From the NCBI GenBank assembly GCA_938048185.1, contig CALIVT010000031.1:1-37971 (forward strand): a stretch of DNA of 37,971 bases, in the 5' to 3' direction. The stretch is from an uncultured Arenicella sp. (GTDB lineage: Bacteria; Pseudomonadota; Gammaproteobacteria; Arenicellales; Arenicellaceae). The notes beneath the pieces were generated by a model. It was not told where the DNA came from. It saw only the letters and a program-made list of their open reading frames with translations, and searched no databases. The translations under genes were made by a program, and so were the position numbers. How positions within the stretch are numbered: position 1 is the stretch's first letter; each line of letters opens with the position of its first letter. Shown piece by piece: positions 17,428 to 25,784 of the stretch.

Positions 17428-17461
17428 TATATTGACAATATATGGGACTAAACTTTAATAT
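17428..17461 (+). promoter_or_regulatory. promoter of the SDR-MarR operon with overlapping palindromic operator
   Basis: TTGACA (17432-17437), 18 bases, TAATAT (17456-17461). The -35 is embedded in a perfect 15-base palindrome TATATTG-A-CAATATA (17428-17442), size and placement typical of MarR-family operators. The MarR gene is the second gene downstream, so autorepression is a reasonable inference. Confidence 0.6.
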
Positions 17462-17494
17462 TCTGGAGCACATTAATAAACTCTCGCAGCCAAC

Positions 17495-18250
17495 ATGAAT
17501 CCGTCATTAAAAGAAAAACACGCAATCATCACCGGAGGCGGCACTGGCATTGGCGCGGCTATCGCCGATGCGCTGACAAAACTTGGAGTAAGGGTTACAT
17601 TAATGGGTCGCCGCATAGAACCGCTTAATGAGAAGGCAAATGAGTTGCTTGACGCAGCAGCTATCACGGTCGATGTTGCAAATGAAGAGTCAGTTAAAAA
17701 AGCATTTGACCAAGCAGGCGACTACGATATCTTGATCAATAACGCTGGCTTCGCCGAAAGCGCGCCAGCAAACAGAATATCATTAGAGCATTGGGAGAAA
17801 ACCATTGGCGTAAACCTGACGGGTGTATTTTTATGCTCTAAACATGCGGTAGACATGCTCAAAAAGAAAGACTACGGTCGCATAGTCAACATCGCCAGCA
17901 CCGCTGGATTAACGGGCTATGGCTACGTCAGCGCATACTGCGCAGCTAAGCACGGGGCAATCGGTTTTACTAAGTCATTGGCAAAAGAGATGGCCAGAAC
18001 ATCAACCACGGTTAACGCAGTTTGCCCAGGCTATACCGAAACCGCTATTTTGAGCGATACAATCACCAATATCATGAGCAAGACTGGCTGTACTGAACTG
18101 CAAGCGAAAGACCAACTGCTAGCCGATAACCCGCAAAGAAAATTCATCCAGCCGAACGAAGTGGCCAGCATGACCGCCTCGCTTTGTTTAGAGGCAAGTC
18201 AATCAATTACAGGGCAAGCAATTGCCGTCGACGGAGGCGAGACTTGCTAG
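17495..18250 (+). CDS. short-chain dehydrogenase/reductase (FabG-like SDR)
   Basis: 251-residue classical SDR. Seen: TGGGTGIG at 13-20, INNAG at 81-85, catalytic Ser135, Tyr148 and Lys152 (YCAAK), and the C-terminal AVDGGETC. This is closest in style to 3-oxoacyl or 3-hydroxyacyl dehydrogenases. SDRs of this kind accompany 2-aminobenzoyl-CoA monooxygenase/reductase clusters, where a ring ketone or hydroxyacyl-CoA must be reduced or oxidised; that role is inferred. No strong ribosome site is visible before the ATG, and no in-frame upstream start exists before a stop at 17477. First gene of the plus-strand run; 145 bases separate it from marR. Confidence 0.88.
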   Translation: MNPSLKEKHAIITGGGTGIGAAIADALTKLGVRVTLMGRRIEPLNEKANELLDAAAITVDVANEESVKKAFDQAGDYDILINNAGFAESAPANRISLEHWEKTIGVNLTGVFLCSKHAVDMLKKKDYGRIVNIASTAGLTGYGYVSAYCAAKHGAIGFTKSLAKEMARTSTTVNAVCPGYTETAILSDTITNIMSKTGCTELQAKDQLLADNPQRKFIQPNEVASMTASLCLEASQSITGQAIAVDGGETC

Positions 18251-18395
18251 CGCTGAGAAGGCTACAGTTCAGTGATTTAGAACTAAAACACTAGATCCGA
18301 AGCAGACAGCTAAACAGGCTTTCAAATAAACGGTATTCTTAAGAGGCAATAATTACCCAAATTAGAACGCCATTTAGAGGCCAAGGGAAATAATC

Positions 18396-18902
18396 ATGAA
18401 TCAAGTCGCTATACCAAGATCTGCTCGCATCGATTCGAGCAAGCTAACCAAATCGCGTAGCAAACAAGCGCTACGTTTGTGGCTACGTTTGTTTTCTTGT
18501 CAATCCATGATCGAAGACATTATCCGGATTCGTTTACGTGACGATCACGGCATCACCCTGCCGCAGTTCGATGTGCTGGCAGAGCTAGACAACGCCGATA
18601 AGCAATTGACTATGTCAGAGTTATCGCAGCATTTGGTTGTCTCAAACGGCAATATCACGGGTGTGATTGATCGGCTTGAGCGTGAAAAATTTCTCAAGCG
18701 CGTTCGCTCGAGTGAAGATCGACGTGTTCAATATATTCAGCTGACTGACAGTGGAAAAAAACGATTTAACAAAATCGCCGCAGAACATGAAACATGGGTG
18801 GCCGATTTATTTTCAGCGCTTGACCGAGACGAAGTCGATCAAATGATTAACACCTTGAAGAAAACCAAAGAATCGATCCAAGGCAAGCTCAACAAAACGT
18901 AA
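18396..18902 (+). CDS. MarR-family transcriptional regulator
   Basis: 168 residues. Winged helix-turn-helix around 50-125: [11 protein letters not shown], then [31 protein letters not shown] as helix-turn-helix, and [13 protein letters not shown] as the wing with the usual D-R-R. The N-terminal ~25 residues are basic and extra to the core fold. MarR proteins in aromatic-CoA clusters (for example BadR and the regulator in the Azoarcus evansii aminobenzoate cluster) commonly respond to an aryl-CoA. AAGGGA lies before the ATG. It sits between the SDR and crotonase genes, 25 bases before the latter, so it is cotranscribed with the pathway. Confidence 0.9.
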   Translation: MNQVAIPRSARIDSSKLTKSRSKQALRLWLRLFSCQSMIEDIIRIRLRDDHGITLPQFDVLAELDNADKQLTMSELSQHLVVSNGNITGVIDRLEREKFLKRVRSSEDRRVQYIQLTDSGKKRFNKIAAEHETWVADLFSALDRDEVDQMINTLKKTKESIQGKLNKT

Positions 18903-18927
18903 ACAGACAAACCTGAACATACAATAC

Positions 18928-19728
18928 ATGAAAGATAGCCCCACGCACTTCAAGCTCGAAATAGAAGATCAAATCGTGACAATCACGATTGATCGGCCTG
19001 AGCGAAAAAACCCCTTAACGTTTGAATCGTATGCGGAGCTTCGTGATTACTTTCGCGACCTGGTATATCGAGATGATGTTAAAGCGGTGGTTTTAACCGG
19101 CGCAGGTGGCAATTTTAGTTCTGGTGGCGATGTGCACGATATTATTGGCCCACTGACAAAGATGGAAATGCCTGAACTACTCAGCTTCACCAGAATGACC
19201 GGCGACCTCATTAAGGCAATGCGTGCCTGCCCTCAACCTATCATAGCGGCAGTAGATGGCGTATGTGTAGGTGCAGGTGCCATCATGGCGATGGCCAGTG
19301 ACATTCGATTCGGTACTCGAAATGCAAAAACCGCGTTTTTGTTTGCGCGCGTTGGTTTGGCTGGCTGTGATATGGGTGCGTGCGCAATACTACCGCGTAT
19401 CATTGGACAAGGTAGAGCTTCAGACTTGCTCTACACAGGGCGCAGTATGAGCGCCGAAGAAGGCGAACGATGGGGTTATTTCAATCGGCTCTCGGAACCC
19501 GAGTCACTATTAAACGATGCTACTGCCTACGCAGCTAGATTGCTTACTGGTCCAACGTTTGCGCATGGCATGACGAAAACAATGCTGCATCAAGAATGGA
19601 ACATGAGTATTGACCAAGCAATAGAATCAGAAGCCCAAGCGCAAGCTATTTGCATGAAAACACAGGACTTCAAACGCGCTTACGATGCTTTTTCAAATAA
19701 ACAAAAACCTAAATTTCGAGGTAATTAG
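18928..19728 (+). CDS. crotonase-family protein (enoyl-CoA hydratase/isomerase fold) without the usual glutamates
   Basis: 266 residues with the crotonase fold: [10 protein letters not shown] near the start, oxyanion-hole segments [10 protein letters not shown] (about 62-71) and [18 protein letters not shown] (about 112-129), and a C-terminal [21 protein letters not shown]. Aligned to hydratases, the two catalytic glutamates are replaced (Ile119 and Phe139), while Asp148 is present in GCDMGA. It is therefore probably not a plain hydratase; ring-opening hydrolases of the crotonase fold such as BadI also deviate at these positions. It is tightly linked to the acyl-CoA dehydrogenase (2-base gap). 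It resembles the enoyl-CoA hydratase family member always seen beside the salicylyl/aminobenzoyl-CoA hydroxylase fusion. Confidence 0.85.
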   Translation: MKDSPTHFKLEIEDQIVTITIDRPERKNPLTFESYAELRDYFRDLVYRDDVKAVVLTGAGGNFSSGGDVHDIIGPLTKMEMPELLSFTRMTGDLIKAMRACPQPIIAAVDGVCVGAGAIMAMASDIRFGTRNAKTAFLFARVGLAGCDMGACAILPRIIGQGRASDLLYTGRSMSAEEGERWGYFNRLSEPESLLNDATAYAARLLTGPTFAHGMTKTMLHQEWNMSIDQAIESEAQAQAICMKTQDFKRAYDAFSNKQKPKFRGN

Positions 19729-19730
19729 GA

Positions 19731-20906
19731 ATGGCTGATAAGAGCTTTTTAGATTGGCCATTTTTCGAAGCCAAACACAAAACACTGGCGCTTGAGCTAG
19801 AAAAGTGGTGCGATACCAATCTTAGTGACGAACACCCGCATGACATTGACCAGGCCTGCCGTGACCTCGTCAAGCAATTAGCCGATGGCGGCTGGTTAGC
19901 TTATAGCGCCCCTCATACTGACCAGTACGGGGAAGTAAAGCTTGACGTAAGATCGCTCTGTATTATTCGTGAGACCTTGGCGCGTTACTCTGGTCTAGCC
20001 GATTTTGCCTTCGCGATGCAAGGCTTAGGTAGCGGCTCTATTTCATTGTTTGGTCAACCTGAGATAAAGGACCATTATTTGCAGAGAGTGCGAAGCGGTC
20101 AAAATATAGCCGCCTTTGCGCTTTCAGAGCTCGAAGCAGGTTCTGACGTTGCTGGTATGCAAACCTCCGCGGTATTAGATAGCGATGACTACGTTATAAA
20201 CGGCGATAAAACATGGATTTCAAACGGCGGTATTGCCGATCATTATGTCGTATTTGCACGCACTGGCGAAATGCCTGGTGCAAAAGGTTTAACGGCATTC
20301 GTAGTCGATGCCGATACCGCTGGCCTGAGCATTGAAGAACGCATAGAAGTCATCGCACCTCACCCGCTAGCAACACTCAGATTTACCGATGTGCGCGTGC
20401 CTAAACAAAATATGCTGGGCAACCCAGGCGAGGGTTTTAAAGTGGCCATGGCCACACTGGATATATTTAGATCTACCGTTGGTGCTGCCGCAATGGGCTT
20501 CGCCAGACGAGCGCTTGATGAAACCTTACATAGAGCAAATACTCGCGAGCTATTTGGCGCGCCACTATTTGATCTACAAGCCACGCAAACAAAAATCGCC
20601 GACATGGCGCTTGATATTGATGCCAGCGCCCTTTTAATTTACCGAGCCGCCTGGACTAAGGACTGCGTGCAAGAACGGGTTACTCGGGAAGCCGCGATGG
20701 CCAAGTTATACGCTACCGAGGCAGCACAACAAACTATTGATCAGGCGGTTCAACTGTTCGGCGGCATGGGCGTTAAAAAAGGCTGTATTGTTGAAAGCCT
20801 GTATCGAGAAGTACGTGCTTTGCGAATTTATGAAGGTGCATCAGAGGTCCAAAAAACCATTATCGCTAATCAAACCAATCAACTTTTTAGAGCCAACGGC
20901 CTCTGA
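19731..20906 (+). CDS. acyl-CoA dehydrogenase
   Basis: 391-residue acyl-CoA dehydrogenase: N-terminal helical domain, [15 protein letters not shown] and WISNGG for the flavin-binding middle domain, and C-terminal [14 protein letters not shown] plus [11 protein letters not shown] with catalytic Glu368. It introduces an alpha,beta double bond in an acyl-CoA, passing electrons to ETF. It differs clearly from the GcdH at 16083 and probably acts on an alicyclic or ring-opened CoA ester earlier in the pathway. It starts 2 bases after the crotonase stop with AGGTAATTAGGA just before ATG, indicating translational coupling. Confidence 0.9.
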   Translation: MADKSFLDWPFFEAKHKTLALELEKWCDTNLSDEHPHDIDQACRDLVKQLADGGWLAYSAPHTDQYGEVKLDVRSLCIIRETLARYSGLADFAFAMQGLGSGSISLFGQPEIKDHYLQRVRSGQNIAAFALSELEAGSDVAGMQTSAVLDSDDYVINGDKTWISNGGIADHYVVFARTGEMPGAKGLTAFVVDADTAGLSIEERIEVIAPHPLATLRFTDVRVPKQNMLGNPGEGFKVAMATLDIFRSTVGAAAMGFARRALDETLHRANTRELFGAPLFDLQATQTKIADMALDIDASALLIYRAAWTKDCVQERVTREAAMAKLYATEAAQQTIDQAVQLFGGMGVKKGCIVESLYREVRALRIYEGASEVQKTIIANQTNQLFRANGL

Positions 20907-20945
20907 ACCTTCAATTTTAATCCTCGCATGCAATAGAAATTAGTT

Positions 20946-21338
20946 ATGAAAAAAATTTTACAACCTGAAGGCTGGCCGCAACCTAAGGGCTACTCTAATG
21001 GCATCATGGCGGAGGGCGCTATGATCTTTACTGGCGGTATTATCGGCTGGGATGAAAATGAAATCATTCACTCCACACATTTAGCCGACCAAGTACGCCA
21101 AGCGTTACTAAACACCGTTGCGGTACTCAATGAAGCCAATGCGAAACCAGAGCATATTGTCAGAATGACCTGGTATATCACCGACAAGAAAGCTTACTTG
21201 GATCAAGGCAAAGAAATTGGTAAGCACTATCGCGAAATTCTCGGGAAGAACTTTCCGGCTATGGCCTTAGTGCAGGTCATCGCTTTGGTGGAAGATAAGG
21301 CAAAAGTTGAGATCGAAACAACTGCGGTTATTTCTTAG
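20946..21338 (+). CDS. RidA/YjgF-family protein
   Basis: 130 residues, standard length for the trimeric Rid family. Seen: the N-terminal PKGYSNGIMAEGAMIFTGGIIGWD and C-terminal KVEIETTAVI. Archetypal RidA enzymes hydrolyse reactive enamines/imines using an Arg in the ARLP segment; here that segment reads VIALVED, with Ala113 at the position, so it belongs to a Rid group lacking the Arg. A Rid-family 'translation inhibitor' gene is part of the Azoarcus aminobenzoate cluster. The product of the monooxygenase/reductase there is an enamine, so this protein may help release the amino group. That is inference. Last gene of the run, 39 bases after the acyl-CoA dehydrogenase. Confidence 0.87.
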   Translation: MKKILQPEGWPQPKGYSNGIMAEGAMIFTGGIIGWDENEIIHSTHLADQVRQALLNTVAVLNEANAKPEHIVRMTWYITDKKAYLDQGKEIGKHYREILGKNFPAMALVQVIALVEDKAKVEIETTAVIS

Positions 21339-21378
21339 GAGCTCTTGTGCATTAAGGCGTCAGAACGCCAAACTAAAC

Positions 21379-21396
21379 GTTTAAAATTTTTTAAAC
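21379..21396. repeat. A/T-rich palindrome after the RidA gene
   Basis: GTTTAAAATTTTTTAAAC, an 18-base inverted repeat with 8-base arms, 41 bases past the RidA stop. It is preceded by a small GC stem (GGCGT-CAGA-ACGCC, 21356-21369). Together they may form a weak terminator of the SDR-RidA run; an operator is the alternative. Confidence 0.4.
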
Positions 21397-21409
21397 TCAT
21401 TCTTTAACA

Positions 21410-21438
21410 TTGAAATATATATATAAGAATTATATAAC
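21410..21438 (+). promoter_or_regulatory. sigma-70 promoter of the RutA-like/TonB operon with palindrome in the spacer
   Basis: TTGAAA (21410-21415), 17 bases, TATAAC (21433-21438). A 17-base inverted repeat, TATATAA-GAA-TTATATA (21420-21436), fills the spacer and runs into the -10, a position suited to a repressor. Its A/T-rich arms resemble the palindrome at 17428-17442, so the same MarR protein could act at both; this is a guess from similarity alone. Confidence 0.55.
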
Positions 21439-21477
21439 CGTAAAAGATATTCAAAAACACAGCGAGAAGGGAGTGTG

Positions 21478-21516
21478 ATGAATTTAAATACGCTGCTCTT
21501 CGATTACCCCTACTAG
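21478..21516 (+). CDS. 12-codon leader ORF before the RutA-like gene
   Basis: ATG at 21478 to TAG at 21516 encodes MNLNTLLFDYPY. It has one of the best ribosome sites in the window (AGAAGGGAG, five bases before the ATG), stronger than that of the gene 15 bases downstream. It lies within the ~90-base leader downstream of the promoter at 21410-21438 and is in the same frame as the flavoprotein gene. Possible roles are a translated leader that controls the downstream start, or simple translational coupling. A chance ORF of this length is possible; the strong Shine-Dalgarno is the main support. Confidence 0.45.
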   Translation: MNLNTLLFDYPY

Positions 21517-21531
21517 CGAGGAAATTACCGT

Positions 21532-22632
21532 ATGTCTAAAGCAGCAGCATTAAATAGCGATAACAAACTCAAGTTAGGCATCTTTTCAGCCAATTGTTCG
21601 GGTGGTTTAGCGGTTACTAAGGTTGAAGAACGCTGGCAAAATTCTTGGCAAAACAATCTTAGTCTCGCAAAGATGTGCGACGACGCGGGTTTTGAATTCT
21701 TATTACCCATCGCGCGCTGGATTGGTTACGGCGGTGAAACAGATTTTCATGGCGGCGTATTAGAAACTGTGACCTGGGCTGGTGGGCTGTTAGCCTGCAC
21801 AAAAAATATTCAAGTGTTTGCCACCGTTCATACTGCTTTTAACCACCCTGTAGTAACCGCAAAGCAATTGGCAACCATCGATCATATCGGCAATGGTCGT
21901 GTTGGCTTAAACGTGGTGGCGGGTTGGAATAAACCAGAATACGATGCGTTCGGTGTGGATCTTCCTCAGTCTCATCCAGAACGGTATGCCAGAGCGCAAG
22001 AATGGTATGAAATCACCAGCAAACTATGGACAGAGAGAGCGGCATTCGATTGGCATGGTGAGTACTTTCAACTGGAAAAAGTATACAGCAATCCCCACCC
22101 GCTACAAAAAAGAATACCGATCATCAACGCTGCTTCATCGGTTGAAGGGCGTGAGTTTGCGGTGACTAATGCCGACTATTTACTAACCCCGGTATTTGAC
22201 TTCGATCAGGCTCGCTCTGTGGTACGCGATATTCAAAGCAAGGCGAGTGCAAAAAATCGAGACGTCGGAGTTATCAGCTTTGCTCAAGTAGTTTGCCGCC
22301 CGACCATGCGAAAAGCGCAAGATTATCTTCGCTACTACTCAAATGAACATGCCGATTGGGATGCGGTTGACTACTTAATGATGTTGCAAGGCATGCACGC
22401 ACAATCATTTTCGGCCGACGCTCTCGCCAATTTTCGTGATCGATTCGCCTCAGGTCATGGCGCGTTTCCATTAGTAGGCACACCCCAGCACGTTGCAGAA
22501 CAACTCAAATTTTTGAGTGACGCAGGTATCACAGGCATCGCTTTGTCTTTTGTTGACTACGTAGCAGAGTTCCCCTATTTCCGCGATGAAGTAATGCCGT
22601 TGCTGGAAAAAATGGGCCTAAGAAATAGCTGA
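21532..22632 (+). CDS. LLM-class flavin-dependent monooxygenase, RutA-like
   Basis: 366-residue luciferase-like TIM-barrel monooxygenase using reduced FMN. The segments FLLPIARWIGYGG, FATVHTAFNHPVVTAKQLATIDHI and GRVGLNVVAGWNKPEYDAFG match the RutA/SsuD group, in particular the RutA-type 'GRVGLN-V-GW-PEYD' motif. RutA opens uracil between N3 and C4 by oxidative amide cleavage; relatives attack C-S, C-Cl and other C-N bonds. Its place in a cluster with nitrogenous-ring genes suggests oxidative opening or oxygenation of a heterocycle, unproven. A separate NADH:FMN reductase is normally needed and is not obvious here. The start has GAGG 11 bases upstream. The TonB receptor follows after 44 bases. 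Confidence 0.87.
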   Translation: MSKAAALNSDNKLKLGIFSANCSGGLAVTKVEERWQNSWQNNLSLAKMCDDAGFEFLLPIARWIGYGGETDFHGGVLETVTWAGGLLACTKNIQVFATVHTAFNHPVVTAKQLATIDHIGNGRVGLNVVAGWNKPEYDAFGVDLPQSHPERYARAQEWYEITSKLWTERAAFDWHGEYFQLEKVYSNPHPLQKRIPIINAASSVEGREFAVTNADYLLTPVFDFDQARSVVRDIQSKASAKNRDVGVISFAQVVCRPTMRKAQDYLRYYSNEHADWDAVDYLMMLQGMHAQSFSADALANFRDRFASGHGAFPLVGTPQHVAEQLKFLSDAGITGIALSFVDYVAEFPYFRDEVMPLLEKMGLRNS

Positions 22633-22676
22633 CCCTTAACTCCCAACAACGCTACACACCACGCAGAGGAAGAAAT

Positions 22677-25142
22677 ATGAGTAAACAGAACCTTTTTTTA
22701 AAGAGCCAAATCGCCACCGTCATATTAGCCAGCGCAATCGCCGCTCCCACGCACGCGCAACTCATTGAAGAAGTTGTGGTCACAGCACAAAAACGCGAGC
22801 AAAGCCTACAAGATGTAGGCATTTCGATTAACGCTTTTTCCGGTGCGTTGATGAAAGAGCTCGACATTCAACAAAGCATCGATATTGCGACCTTTACTCC
22901 CGGCGTTCACATATCCGGTAACCTCGCAGGACAAAATACTCAGTTTTCTATTCGCGGCGTTACTCAAAATGATTTCAATGACATCATAGAAGCGCCTAAT
23001 GCGGCTTACTTAGATGAAGGCTACCTCGCTATTGCACAGGCGCAAACCTTTGCGGTATTTGATATTGATCGAGTGGAAATCCTAAAAGGCCCACAAGGCA
23101 CTCTGTTTGGCCGTAACGCAACCGGTGGCCTGGTCCACTACATATCAACCAAGCCCAGTCTTGAAGAAACTAGTGGATATGTGAATCTGTCCGTTGCTAA
23201 CTACGATACCGATGCAAACGCCACTCAATTTACCCTCGAAACGGCCGTCGGCGGACCATTAAGTGAGACTGTTGCAGGGCGAATTGCGCTTCGTTACAAC
23301 GACCAAGAATCATATTTAAATAATATCTTTCCTTCGCAATCCCCCCCTGCCGGCACTCTGGGTTCGCTACCTCCAGGTCAAGGCGCTGGCGCCGATTTAG
23401 GTGATGATGAGACAATTGCCGCCAGAGGCTCATTGCTATTCAAACCAAATGAAGATTTGCAAATAAGCGTCAGTGCCAATATTGCCAGCAGCGACGTTGC
23501 AACAGGGCCATACCAATCAATTTCAACCATTGCGTTATTTGATGCTGACCCGAATACCGGTGGTGAATTAATAAACGTTATCAATACGCCTGCAAATGAA
23601 ACGCGCAGCAGCATCATTCAAGGCACTAATTTAGATGGCGGTGTGGATATTATTGACGGTGATGGCCCAATCGGCGGTTCGCCATTTACCCCCTTAACTC
23701 GCCCAGTTGCGGGTGGAGACCTATTTGGTTATCTGGACCCCGACGGCGCCGACTTTAATACGAGCAGCGACTTTGCTTTTGACGATCAAGGCTCAACCGA
23801 CACAGTTGGTTTAAATGTAAATGTTCAATGGGATCTGAACGAAAAAATTACGTTCACATCAATCACTGATTTTAAAGATTATGAAAAACTGCTATTCATT
23901 GACGTAGATGCAGCGCCGGTTAATCAGCTTGCAAACTTTGCTGGCGTTGACGCCACCAGTTTTACACAAGAATTTCGTTGGAGTGGCGAAACTCAAAACA
24001 GCCGATGGGTGGCCGGTCTTTTTTACTTGGATATCGACAATACTTCTGACAACGGTTTAAAGGCGCCAGTCAACAGTATTGTTAACACCTTATTTGGTGC
24101 GCCATTTGATATTGGAGTGGTATCAACATTAGAAACACAGTCATATTCAGCATTTGGTCAGTATGAATATGACATCAATGAAAACCTTAGCCTGACCGCA
24201 GGCTTGCGCTTGATTCAGGAGGAAAAAGACTTTCAAACGCAAATTGGCTTTTTGATTTCAAACGATAATTTCACCGTCAACCAAGGTGATTTTCTCCCTA
24301 ATGTGCCATTGCCTGGCGCTCCTTTCAGTGCCGACCTAGATTCATCAGACACTTTATGGACCAGCAAGTTACAGCTCGACTGGCGCGCCAGTGACGATCT
24401 ACTGGTTTACGGCAGTATCAACCGAGGTGTTAAAGCCGGCAGCTTCAACGCGCCACTGCTAGGTGCCTTTCTGGGTTCCGGGGGCGTCGATGCGCTGCCT
24501 TATGATGAGGAGGTGTTATTGTCCTACGAAGCGGGCTTCAAGAAGACCTTCGCCGATGGTGTCAGCACGTTTAACGTATCCGCTTTTTATTATGACTACT
24601 CAGACTACCAAGCATTTCTATTTGTTGGTGTTGGCGGTGTTGTGATTAATGCTGACGCTGAGAACTATGGCGCTGAAGTTGAGTTTAAAACATCGCCTGC
24701 TGAAGGCTTTGATCTGATACTCGGTGCCTCGTGGTTAGATGCGACGGTAAAAGATGTACCATTACGTGCCTTCTCACCTCTACCACCCAGTGACGTTAAG
24801 CCAACCTATGCACCTGAGTTTCAAGCCACCGCTATTGCGCGTTACCAATGGCCTGCTCTGAACGGCAATATGCACATACGCGGTGACGTCAGTTATTCAG
24901 ATGAGTTCTTCTACAATTTGAGAAATTTTGATGCAGACCGGTTTGATAGCTACACCTTAGTAGGCCTTGGGTTAGGCTGGGAAAGCCAAGATGCTAAATG
25001 GAGAGCCGACTTACAAATTCGCAACTTAACTGACGAGCGAGCAGGTGTACAAGGGTTTGATCTCGCCACACTCTGCGGCTGCAATGAAGTGTCTTATCGC
25101 GCGCCGCGTAATATAGGGCTGAGCTTGCGTCGATCGTTTTAG
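22677..25142 (+). CDS. TonB-dependent outer-membrane receptor (second)
   Basis: 821 residues. Signal peptide ending THAQ near residue 28, TonB-box-like EEVVVTAQKRE at about 31-41, a plug with FSIRGVTQNDF, YLDEGYLA and DRVEILKGPQGTLFGRNATGG, and a barrel ending in RRSF with terminal Phe. It has the same 'VVTA.KRE' subfamily style as the receptor at 4697-7081, but the loops differ, so it probably imports a different compound or conjugate. An AGAGGAAG ribosome site precedes the ATG. It is cotranscribed with the RutA-like gene upstream and the exported dehydrogenase genes downstream, suggesting that uptake and periplasmic oxidation act on the same substrate. Confidence 0.93.
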   Translation: MSKQNLFLKSQIATVILASAIAAPTHAQLIEEVVVTAQKREQSLQDVGISINAFSGALMKELDIQQSIDIATFTPGVHISGNLAGQNTQFSIRGVTQNDFNDIIEAPNAAYLDEGYLAIAQAQTFAVFDIDRVEILKGPQGTLFGRNATGGLVHYISTKPSLEETSGYVNLSVANYDTDANATQFTLETAVGGPLSETVAGRIALRYNDQESYLNNIFPSQSPPAGTLGSLPPGQGAGADLGDDETIAARGSLLFKPNEDLQISVSANIASSDVATGPYQSISTIALFDADPNTGGELINVINTPANETRSSIIQGTNLDGGVDIIDGDGPIGGSPFTPLTRPVAGGDLFGYLDPDGADFNTSSDFAFDDQGSTDTVGLNVNVQWDLNEKITFTSITDFKDYEKLLFIDVDAAPVNQLANFAGVDATSFTQEFRWSGETQNSRWVAGLFYLDIDNTSDNGLKAPVNSIVNTLFGAPFDIGVVSTLETQSYSAFGQYEYDINENLSLTAGLRLIQEEKDFQTQIGFLISNDNFTVNQGDFLPNVPLPGAPFSADLDSSDTLWTSKLQLDWRASDDLLVYGSINRGVKAGSFNAPLLGAFLGSGGVDALPYDEEVLLSYEAGFKKTFADGVSTFNVSAFYYDYSDYQAFLFVGVGGVVINADAENYGAEVEFKTSPAEGFDLILGASWLDATVKDVPLRAFSPLPPSDVKPTYAPEFQATAIARYQWPALNGNMHIRGDVSYSDEFFYNLRNFDADRFDSYTLVGLGLGWESQDAKWRADLQIRNLTDERAGVQGFDLATLCGCNEVSYRAPRNIGLSLRRSF

Positions 25143-25198
25143 TAGATCAACTTATATAAGTAGCGATATCTTCTAAAAAAAACAACGGATTCAACGTC

Positions 25199-25759
25199 AT
25201 GAATAATACGATATCAAGGAGGCACTTTCTCAAAGCGTCTGGAATTACGATTAGTGTCATAGTTGCAAACCAAATAGTGCAATTAAGCCCGTCTCAAGCC
25301 TATGCTAAAGAAGCAATAATACGAGTACTAAGCGAAGCTCAAACGACAACCTTAGAGGTATTCGCTGAAGCACTTGTCCCGGGGTCTCGGGTTGCGGGTA
25401 TTTCCCATTTTATCGACTCACAATTAGCTGGCCCTAATGAAGATTCGTTGCTTATGTTGAAATACTTAGGCGTGCCTCAACCGCATGCCGGTTTCTATCA
25501 AGCAATCTTAGACGCATTGGCGGCTTCTGTTAAAACTTATTTTGACAAACCAATATCCGAGTTAAACAGTAAGCAAATGGAAGTCTTGATCGGCCTAATT
25601 AATCAAGACGCATTGGAAGACTGGGCCGGTCCGTCCGCCAGCTTCGCATATTTTGTATTGCGCTCCGATGCGGTTGATGTGGTCTACGGTGTTGATCAAG
25701 GGTTTGCTGACATTGGCGTACCACCTATGCACCACATTAAACCAAAGCAAGTATGGTAG
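25199..25759 (+). CDS. Tat-exported gluconate 2-dehydrogenase subunit 3-like protein
   Basis: 186 residues beginning with a twin-arginine signal, SRRHFLKASG at residues 5-14, a hydrophobic stretch and a cleavage region near AYAKEA (about 36). The mature part, with LSEAQTTTLEVFAEALVPGSRVAGISHFID and LNSKQMEVLIGLIN, matches the small gamma subunit (subunit 3) of gluconate 2-dehydrogenase-type complexes. Such subunits carry their folded flavoprotein partner through Tat. It lies 25 bases before the GMC dehydrogenase gene, the expected partner, and 56 bases after the TonB receptor. No cytochrome c subunit follows, which is unusual for the full three-subunit complex. Confidence 0.85.
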   Translation: MNNTISRRHFLKASGITISVIVANQIVQLSPSQAYAKEAIIRVLSEAQTTTLEVFAEALVPGSRVAGISHFIDSQLAGPNEDSLLMLKYLGVPQPHAGFYQAILDALAASVKTYFDKPISELNSKQMEVLIGLINQDALEDWAGPSASFAYFVLRSDAVDVVYGVDQGFADIGVPPMHHIKPKQVW

Positions 25760-25784
25760 TCCTGTCGATCAAGAGAACACCGTT

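Noticed and set aside
18251-18395. Separate MarR promoter or terminator between the SDR and marR
   Set aside because: Only a short GTTC/GAAC inverted repeat was seen; no convincing promoter boxes or U-tract.
25653-25784. Upstream extension of the GMC dehydrogenase reading frame
   Set aside because: It lies within the end of the preceding Tat-subunit gene and adds residues before a normal FAD-binding N-terminus; the ATG at 25785 fits the family.
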